Shown in pieces: positions 16,251 to 20,313 of a DNA stretch of 20,313 bases. Under the pieces are notes generated by a model. It was not told the DNA's origin, did not search any database, and was given only the letters and a program-made list of their open reading frames with translations. This stretch comes from CAYSLC01 sp964431545 (lineage in GTDB: Bacteria; Desulfobacterota; Desulfobacteria; Desulfobacterales; JAABSP01), in NCBI GenBank assembly GCA_964431545.1, contig CAYSLC010000090.1:1-20313 (forward strand). The letters run 5' to 3'. The stretch's first letter is position 1; each line of letters starts with the position of its first letter. The translations under genes were made by a program, and so were the position numbers.

Positions 16251-16279
16251 GTTTTACATCCGCCAAATCCCTGCTTCAA
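16251..16279 (-). promoter_or_regulatory. Candidate sigma-70 promoter of carA operon
   Basis: On the minus strand, TTGAAG (16274-16279) and TAAAAC (16251-16256) are separated by exactly 17 bp, each matching four of six consensus bases. The predicted RNA start would be about 25 bases upstream of the carA ATG. The remainder of the 288-bp carA-vapC interval shows no gene, terminator or recognisable riboswitch. Confidence 0.35.
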
Positions 16280-16507
16280 GACCGGGCGCCGGGGCATGGC
16301 GCGCCGTGTCAAAGCCCTATCAACTAGCATGTTATGGGTTGGCGCGCAAGAGAAATATCCGGGGGGTCGAACCGGTTTTGGCAGCGATTCGGCGAGGTTA
16401 ATAAGAGATATGCCGATACTCCGCCGAGGCCGTCCCTTCCGGCCGCCTTTCCCTCGAACCGCTGGAAACCGGCCCCGGGCGGAGGGCCGCGGGCCGGACC
16501 GACGCCG

Positions 16508-16927
16508 CTACCCGGGGAAGCCCTCCTCCGGCCGGGGAAGGGCGAGGCTCGGGAAGTGGGCCTCGAAGAACGTCCGGTTTCGGGTCAGGAGCTGGTCCGC
16601 CTTGAGCTGGGCGTGGGCGCCGATGAGGAAATCGACGTGGTTCCCGTTCCGTTTCGTCCCTTTGCGCTCGTGGGCCCGCCACTTCTCCGCGGCCCGGTGG
16701 GTCGCCTGGGCGTCCATGTAGGCGATCCGGACCCCCAGGGACTTCAACGCCTTGTCCAGCAGGTCCGCGTCCTCGAACTGGAGGGCCAGCCGGGCGTAGA
16801 CCATCTCGTTGATCATCAGGGCCCCCTGCCGGGACGCCAGGTCGAGGGCCGCCCGGGAGGCCCGCCCCCACTTGGGATCCGGAAGGAAGACATCGAGCAG
16901 TACGTCGGTGTCGATAAAGGTGATCAT
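16508..16927 (-). CDS. vapC: PIN-domain ribonuclease toxin, VapC-like
   Basis: The 139-residue protein begins MITFIDTDVLLDVF, the first strand of a PIN domain with acidic D6 and D8. E41 (INEMVYARL) and D99 (NHVDFLIGAHA) provide the other expected metal-binding acids, and LLTRNRTFFEAHFP (113-126) is the usual C-terminal PIN motif, with N117 in the fourth position. PIN toxins cleave RNA, often tRNA or rRNA, using Mg2+ or Mn2+. The ATG overlaps the antitoxin TGA by four bases (ATGA), which fixes the start and predicts translational coupling. The longer upstream frame runs through the antitoxin in another frame and is not real. Target RNA is unknown. Confidence 0.92.
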   Translation of the reverse strand: MITFIDTDVLLDVFLPDPKWGRASRAALDLASRQGALMINEMVYARLALQFEDADLLDKALKSLGVRIAYMDAQATHRAAEKWRAHERKGTKRNGNHVDFLIGAHAQLKADQLLTRNRTFFEAHFPSLALPRPEEGFPG

Positions 16928-17139
16928 CGGCCTCGCATCGCCTCCATGATGGCATCGGTGTCGGCCTCCCGTTTGAGAATGCCGTAGACTTCGTCCACCG
17001 GATTGATTCCCGACCCCTTCTTGCGGATCAGGATGCCGGTCTTCTCCGGCAGAATCTCCACCTCGCAGCCCGGCGTCAGTCCGAACCGCCGCCGCAGCGC
17101 TTCGGGCAGCGCGATCCGCCCGTCCTCTTCCAGTTTCAT
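16924..17139 (-). CDS. vapB: AbrB/MazE-type antitoxin, VapB-like
   Basis: The 71-residue protein is a SpoVT/AbrB-fold DNA-binding antitoxin: GRIALPEALRRRFGLTPG (8-25) then EVEILPEKTGILIRKK form the swapped-hairpin domain. The C-terminal tail (about 45-71) would wrap the PIN toxin. ATG at 17139 has AAGGAGGT six bases upstream, the best ribosome binding site in this part of the window. It overlaps vapC by 4 nt. Such antitoxins normally repress their own promoter with the toxin. No promoter is obvious because the upstream DNA is a phosphatase-gene remnant. Confidence 0.92.
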   Translation of the reverse strand: MKLEEDGRIALPEALRRRFGLTPGCEVEILPEKTGILIRKKGSGINPVDEVYGILKREADTDAIMEAMRGR

Positions 17140-17164
17140 CCGTTGACCTCCTTCTTTCAGGTTG

Positions 17165-17414
17165 ATGGCCGGGCCGGTCCCCGATCCGGCGCTGCTGCTC
17201 CGCCAGCCAGTCGCAGAGGTGGTCGATCTGCCCTTTGAGCCCCGGCGCGGTGGGCTTGGCCGGATAGCCGAGCAGGTGGTTGTCCATCACCTCGCGGTCG
17301 TCGTCGTACCGGATCCGCTGGGTCCACTCGTCGAGGACGAAGAAGGGGTGGCCCGGCGGGGGTGGTGTGGCCGACGATGGGGCCGAGGCTCGGGGATCTC
17401 AGCATCTGGGTCAT
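17165..17414 (-). pseudogene. Remnant of a PhoD-like phosphatase gene
   Basis: An ATG at 17414 with a good GGAGGG ribosome binding site opens MTQMLRSPSLGPIVGHTT, which looks like the N-terminus of PhoD-type phosphodiesterase/phosphatases. After about 18 codons the homology jumps into another reading frame. From about 17357 it reads HPFFVLDEWTQRIRYDDD, then DNHLLGYPAKPTAPG and IDHLCDWLAEQQRRIGDRP, which resembles an internal part of the same family. Several hundred residues that should lie between and after are missing. This is best explained by a large internal deletion with frameshift plus loss of the 3' end just before the vapB ribosome binding site. Family recognition is from memory; the frame switch itself is directly visible. 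Confidence 0.6.
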
Positions 17415-17427
17415 GGGGTCCCTCCGT

Positions 17428-17460
17428 TTTCCGCCCGGGCCGTTCCGCCGGGGGCGGAAA
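17428..17460 (-). terminator. 9-bp hairpin after methyltransferase gene
   Basis: TTTCCGCCC (17428-17436) and GGGCGGAAA (17452-17460) are exact reverse complements with a 15-nt loop, starting about 18 bases past the methyltransferase stop. No U-tract follows on the minus strand, so it is not a classical intrinsic terminator. It may be a Rho-assisted or mRNA-end-protecting hairpin. Confidence 0.35.
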
Positions 17461-17478
17461 GCGGCGGCCGGGCCTGGA

Positions 17479-18045
17479 TCAGCCCGCCTCCGGCGGCCGG
17501 AGCGGCCCTTCGGGGGCGCGGCCCGGGCCCTTTTTCCAGAGGATGAACTGGTTGTTCTTGATGAGGATCAGGCGCATGGCATACGTCTCGGCGACCTCGG
17601 CCACGGCGTCCCGCAGTCCCTTTCTCTTGGCCACCAGCCGGTAGTCGTCGCCGGTGATGAAGCCGTACATCTTGACTTTGGGGTAGTAGCGGTCGAGGTC
17701 CTGTTTGACGCTCTTGTACTTGTGGTTTCCGTCCACGTAGATCCAATCGAAATACCGGTCCGGGAACCGGTCGTACAGATCCTGGGACCGGCCCCGGTGG
17801 ACCTCCACCTGGCCCGAGGCGATCCGGTCGTCGAATGTTTCCAGGACCTTGGAATGGTTGATCCCGTGGCGGGGCTCGGCCCAGGGGTCGATGAGGTGAA
17901 GCTTCCGGGGTTCGGTGACCTCCAGAATCTGCCGGGAGAAGACCCCCTGGTCCACGCCGATCTCGGCGCAGACCGCGTTTTTCGGCATCATCTCCAGCAG
18001 AAACCGTCGGCCGTATTCGATGGTGATCACGGGTTTCCTCCCCAT
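17479..18045 (-). CDS. Class I SAM-dependent methyltransferase
   Basis: The 188-residue protein has the SAM-binding motif I as CAEIGVDQGVFS (26-37), the acidic end of strand 2 as HLIDPWAE (50-57), and WIYVDGNHKYKSVKQDL (101-117). This is the signature of the Methyltransf_24-type family often found with glycan or surface-polymer modification. GDDY (132-135) follows. The C-terminal 20 residues are proline/glycine-rich and probably disordered. I chose ATG 18045 because homology starts there. No Shine-Dalgarno is visible, and an ATG at 18138 in the same frame would add 31 unstructured residues. The substrate is unknown. It is divergent from tag and followed by the phosphatase remnant and vapBC. 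Confidence 0.8.
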   Translation of the reverse strand: MGRKPVITIEYGRRFLLEMMPKNAVCAEIGVDQGVFSRQILEVTEPRKLHLIDPWAEPRHGINHSKVLETFDDRIASGQVEVHRGRSQDLYDRFPDRYFDWIYVDGNHKYKSVKQDLDRYYPKVKMYGFITGDDYRLVAKRKGLRDAVAEVAETYAMRLILIKNNQFILWKKGPGRAPEGPLRPPEAG

Positions 18046-18118
18046 GGGACAGGCGTGTCGACAGCGGTGGAATCCCCCCGGAATTCCCGTCGGTCCCGGC
18101 GTTCGGCTGGGGGAGGGA

Positions 18119-18146
18119 ACCTTTCCGGAAAGGTCCATGGAGTATA
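18119..18146 (-). promoter_or_regulatory. Palindromic operator candidate with -10 box
   Basis: ACCTTTCC-GGAAAGGT (18119-18134) is a 16-bp perfect palindrome. On the minus strand TATACT (18141-18146), five of six matches to the -10 consensus, ends six bases before it. The palindrome would therefore cover the RNA start and first transcribed bases of the methyltransferase leader, a normal operator position. No convincing -35 box lies at 16-18 bp. It could instead form an mRNA hairpin. Confidence 0.4.
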
Positions 18147-18302
18147 GGGTAAAACCGATTTTCGACGGATGCAAGAATTCCGGTTTTTCCGCCCACCCCG
18201 CTCTTTTTCCTTGACGCGGTGCTCCCTTCTCCATCACAACACCCGGAGGGGGCCCTGGAACGGCCCCTACGCTCCAACCCGATTCGAGACCGGAGGTGCC
18301 CC

Positions 18303-18676
18303 TTGAAAACCGATCCATCCAAGATCCGTTGTCCCTGGGTCGACCCGGACAAGCCCGACTATATCGCCTACCACGACCGGGAGTGGGGGGTGCCGCTCCA
18401 TGACGATCGGCGGATCTTCGAGTTCCTGACCTTGGAGTCGGCCCAGGCGGGCCTGAGCTGGTACACGATCCTGCGCAAGCGGGAGAACTACCGGAAGGCC
18501 TTTGCCGGATTCGATCCGGAAAAAGTGGCACGGTTCGACGACCAAAAGGTAGCGTCTTTGATGGCGGATCCCGGGATCATCCGGAACCGGATGAAGATTT
18601 CGGCCGCCGTCAACAACGCCCGGCGGTTCCTGGAGGTCCGGGACGCCTTCGGCTCCTTCGACGCCTACATCTGGCG
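18303..18676 (+). CDS. tag: DNA-3-methyladenine glycosylase I, cut by gap
   Basis: Tag removes N3-methyladenine from alkylated DNA in base excision repair. The visible 124 codons align with E. coli Tag: CPWVDPDKPDYIAYHDREWG contains zinc ligands C10 and H24. LESAQAGLSWYTILRKRENY has the catalytic-pocket glutamate (E45), and GIIRNRMKISAAVNNA follows. The gene runs into the N-gap, so about 65-70 residues, including the C-terminal zinc ligands, are not visible. The break is an assembly artefact, not evidence of a pseudogene. The start is a TTG at 18303 with GGAGGTG four bases upstream; the upstream in-frame GTG at 18219 lacks homology. Confidence 0.93.
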
Positions 18677-18776
18677 NNNNNNNNNNNNNNNNNNNNNNNN
18701 NNNNNNNNNNNNNNNNNNNNNNNNNNNNNNNNNNNNNNNNNNNNNNNNNNNNNNNNNNNNNNNNNNNNNNNNNNNN
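18677..18776. other. Assembly gap of exactly 100 N
   Basis: One hundred unknown bases replace the 3' part of tag. A round 100 is the customary placeholder for a scaffold join of unknown length, so distance and content between tag and tyrA cannot be trusted. Confidence 0.99.
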
Positions 18777-18778
18777 CT

Positions 18779-18838
18779 TCGGCGGGAGCCGCCGGCTTCG
18801 AAACCCGGACCGTCCACAACCGGCCGATTGGAATCTAG
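18779..18838 (+). CDS. Possible C-terminal end of an unseen gene
   Basis: After the gap one plus-strand frame reads SAGAAGFETRTVHNRPIGI and stops at TAG 18836-18838, overlapping the convergent tyrA stop by three bases. The AAGFETR pattern is like the end of many class I methyltransferases but is too short to assign. It does not resemble the Tag C-terminus. It may equally be non-coding spacer. Confidence 0.2.
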   Translation, partial: SAGAAGFETRTVHNRPIGI

Positions 18839-19980
18839 AACCGCTCGATCAGCTTGTCGATGAGGTAGGTGGACTCCCGCATGGCCTGGTCGCTGAAGGG
18901 GCCGAACCACTCGGCGATGCGCCGGAACTCGGCGAGGAATTTCTCCTTGTCCCCCGACTCGATCATCTCCAAGGTCTCGGCCACCGAGGCGATGTAGTCC
19001 TTCAAAAGCCCCCTGCGCTGGGGGGAGGCCATGACGATCTCGCAGTAGAGGCCGGGGTCCTGGGCGAAGAGGCGGCCCACCATCCCCAGCTCCAGCCGGT
19101 AGATGGGGCTGGAGAACTCCAGGCTCCGGGGCAGATCGACCTTCCGCCCGCCCAGGAACCGCCCGAATGCGAAGGTGGCGAAGTGGCGCAGGGCCTGGAC
19201 GATGTCCATGATCTCGTCATGCTCTTCGGGGTTGGCCCGGACGATGATGCTCCCCCAGGCGATGAACTGGTCGAGGACCCACTGGCAGGCGGATGGGTCC
19301 CGGCCCGGCGTGGCCACCACGATCTGCTTGTCCAGGGTTGAGGTGGTGGGCCCGAACAGGGGATGGAGGCCGATCACCGGCCCCGGATGTGCGGAGAGCA
19401 TGGCCGCCACCGGCGGACCCTTGATGCTGGTCATGTCCGCCAGCACGGCATCGGCGGGAAGGTGGGGGCCGAGCTGGGCCGCGATCTCTCCGGTCCGGTC
19501 GATGGGGACGCTCAGGATCGCCAGGTCGATCCCGCGGCACAGGTCGTCCACGCGGTCCCAGTCGTCCCGGTCGAGGGAGCGGACCCGGTAGTCGGCCTCG
19601 GCGAAGCATCGACGGAAATACCGGCCCATGCGCCCCTCTCCGCCCACGATGAGGACGGCCGCGCCGGGCCGCACGCTCTTTCCGGCCATGCGGGAGGCCT
19701 GCTCCACCCGGGACCGCCGCAGGATGGTCCGGAAGAGGTCCTCGATGAAATCCGGGTTGAGCCCCGCCGCTTCCCCCTGACGGCGTCGCCTGGAAATGAG
19801 GTCCTCCTCCCGGGCCGGGTGGTAGACCGGCAGGTTCCGGCTCTTTTTCAGGGCCACCACGCGGTCGACCACGGCCTGCCGCCGGGCCAGCAGGGAGACG
19901 ATCTCCTCGTCCACGGCGTCGATCCGCCCCCTCAGCTCGTCCAGATCTTCATCGATATCGGGCGCCTTCTGTTCTTCCAT
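18835..19980 (-). CDS. tyrA: Bifunctional chorismate mutase/prephenate dehydrogenase
   Basis: This enzyme converts chorismate to prephenate and then, with NAD+, to 4-hydroxyphenylpyruvate for tyrosine. The 381-residue protein (E. coli TyrA 373) has an AroQ chorismate mutase domain at about 12-95 (LRGRIDAVDEEIVSLLARR, KKSRNLPVYHPAREED). A linker and Rossmann domain follow with IVGGEGRMGR (111-120) and SVPIDRTGEI. The catalytic histidine is H206 in GLHPLFGP, and the helical C-terminal domain contains VQALRHFATFAFGRF and SSPIYRLELGMVGRLFAQDP. Homology to the enteric T-protein is end to end. ATG 19980 is preceded by a spaced AGGA. It stands alone, with the gap downstream and a 330-bp non-coding leader region upstream. 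Confidence 0.97.
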   Translation of the reverse strand: MEEQKAPDIDEDLDELRGRIDAVDEEIVSLLARRQAVVDRVVALKKSRNLPVYHPAREEDLISRRRRQGEAAGLNPDFIEDLFRTILRRSRVEQASRMAGKSVRPGAAVLIVGGEGRMGRYFRRCFAEADYRVRSLDRDDWDRVDDLCRGIDLAILSVPIDRTGEIAAQLGPHLPADAVLADMTSIKGPPVAAMLSAHPGPVIGLHPLFGPTTSTLDKQIVVATPGRDPSACQWVLDQFIAWGSIIVRANPEEHDEIMDIVQALRHFATFAFGRFLGGRKVDLPRSLEFSSPIYRLELGMVGRLFAQDPGLYCEIVMASPQRRGLLKDYIASVAETLEMIESGDKEKFLAEFRRIAEWFGPFSDQAMRESTYLIDKLIERF

Positions 19981-20046
19981 TGTCGGTGATCCTGGGGTAT
20001 AGTCTGACGGTTACATGTTGAAGGGGTCCGGCGCCGCCTTCCTGGC

Positions 20047-20130
20047 GGATAAGCCGATTTTGGGCCGCTCGTCCGCGCGGATGGCCGAACGGAGCCCAAA
20101 GGTCGAAAGACCTCCGGGCCGACGTTATCC
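20047..20130 (+). ncRNA. Candidate structured leader RNA, three-way junction
   Basis: Read on the plus strand, GGATAA (20047-20052) pairs with TTATCC (20125-20130). Inside are two arms. GGCC (20063-20066)/GGCC (20083-20086) encloses the self-complementary TCCGCGCGGA (20072-20081). GCCC (20094-20097)/GGGC (20116-20119) is capped by GGTC-GAAA-GACC (20101-20112), a GNRA tetraloop. A competing hairpin, CCGCC (20034-20038)/GGCGG (20044-20048), would block the closing stem. The GNRA loop favours the plus strand, making this a leader for the gene beginning at the window edge. On the minus strand it would overlap a possible tyrA promoter, TTGAAA (20151-20156), 17 bp, TATGGA (20128-20133). I cannot match it to a riboswitch class I know. 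Confidence 0.4.
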
Positions 20131-20136
20131 ATATCT

Positions 20137-20165
20137 CCATTTTCCGATGATTTCAAGGGAAATGG
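20137..20165 (+). promoter_or_regulatory. Second leader hairpin
   Basis: CCATTTTCC (20137-20145) pairs with GGGAAATGG (20157-20165), eight Watson-Crick pairs and one U-G, with an 11-nt loop. It lies six bases after the closing stem of the candidate structured RNA and may belong to the same leader. Confidence 0.4.
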
Positions 20166-20175
20166 GGGTGGTTTT

Positions 20176-20210
20176 CATCGCGGCGCCCGATGATTAGTTT
20201 TCTTTGTTTG
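20176..20210 (+). terminator. Weak intrinsic-terminator-like hairpin
   Basis: CATCG (20176-20180) pairs with CGATG (20188-20192) around CGGCGCC, followed by a T-rich stretch interrupted by A, G and C (20193-20210). It could be an attenuator between the structured leader and the downstream gene. The stem is short and the U-tract imperfect, so confidence is low. Confidence 0.3.
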
Positions 20211-20300
20211 GCGTTTTGCTTTGATGTCTTATCGTGCAATCGCCGGCTTTTCGTTTTAGAAAATATGTCATTCAATCAATACGTTGTCGTATAAATTTTT

Positions 20301-20313
20301 GGAGGCCGATAAT
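20301..20313 (+). promoter_or_regulatory. Ribosome binding site of a gene starting at the edge
   Basis: GGAGG (20301-20305) is followed six bases later by AT, the final two bases of the window. If the next base is G, a plus-strand gene starts here. The AT-rich DNA before it (from about 20190) has no other open frame and would be its leader or promoter region. Confidence 0.45.

Noticed and set aside
16359..16375. Minus-strand GGTTCGACCCC resembling a tRNA T-loop
   Set aside because: The flanks do not form a T-arm, acceptor stem or anticodon arm; the local pairing is only the self-complementary CCGG.
20207..20222. TTGGC...TTGC-like sigma-54 promoter
   Set aside because: The GG and GC elements are separated by six bases instead of the required ten.
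20290..20295. TATAAA as a -10 box
   Set aside because: It would place the RNA start inside the ribosome binding site, and no -35 box lies at 16-18 bp; probably just AT-rich leader.

Overview
The window is GC-rich bacterial chromosome, very probably a draft or metagenome-assembled scaffold because it contains an exact 100-N gap at 18677-18776. Most genes lie on the minus strand. A carA-carB-purF string, a fused chorismate mutase/prephenate dehydrogenase, an Fe-S type PurF, RtcA, a DUF6125-like protein and stray radical SAM genes together suggest a Desulfobacterota (deltaproteobacterial) or similar anaerobic lineage. This is inference from gene content only; there is no rRNA or marker tree to settle it.

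Layout. 1-512 has no convincing gene: a REP-like hairpin pair (93-144) is followed by an AT-rich island with a perfect inverted repeat. 513-1878 carries a doubtful small ORF and a B12-binding-like radical SAM protein, with a C-rich/G4-capable tract across its stop codon. 1992-2477 is a small two-helix membrane protein. 2645-4971 is a minus-strand group rtcA, DUF6125-like protein, exported SagB-like nitroreductase. Divergent from rtcA is a TTG-started 1012-residue protein of unknown function (5188-8226), which meets a GNAT acetyltransferase tail to tail.

8862-16219 is the core of the window: carA, carB, purF, a stand-alone cyclic-nucleotide-binding domain protein and a radical SAM/SPASM-like enzyme, all minus strand, with junctions of 41 bp, 1-nt overlap, 32 bp and 4-nt overlap. 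CarAB makes carbamoyl phosphate for pyrimidines and arginine, and PurF commits PRPP to purines, so the operon joins the entry steps of both nucleotide pathways. The last two genes are translationally coupled and have no obvious role there.

16508-18045 holds a VapBC-like toxin-antitoxin pair sitting on the broken end of a PhoD-like phosphatase remnant, then a small class I methyltransferase whose leader carries a 16-bp perfect palindrome. 18303 onward is a DNA-3-methyladenine glycosylase I gene cut by the gap. 18835-19980 is the bifunctional TyrA. The final 330 bases are non-coding and hold a candidate structured RNA (three-way junction with a GAAA-capped arm), a second hairpin, a terminator-like hairpin and, at the very edge, a ribosome binding site for a gene that would begin with the last two bases.

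No tRNA, rRNA, CRISPR array or intact insertion sequence was seen. The strongest candidates for something new are the cNMP-domain/radical SAM pair on the nucleotide operon, the structured leader at the right edge, the 1012-residue orphan protein, and the DUF6125/exported SagB pair.
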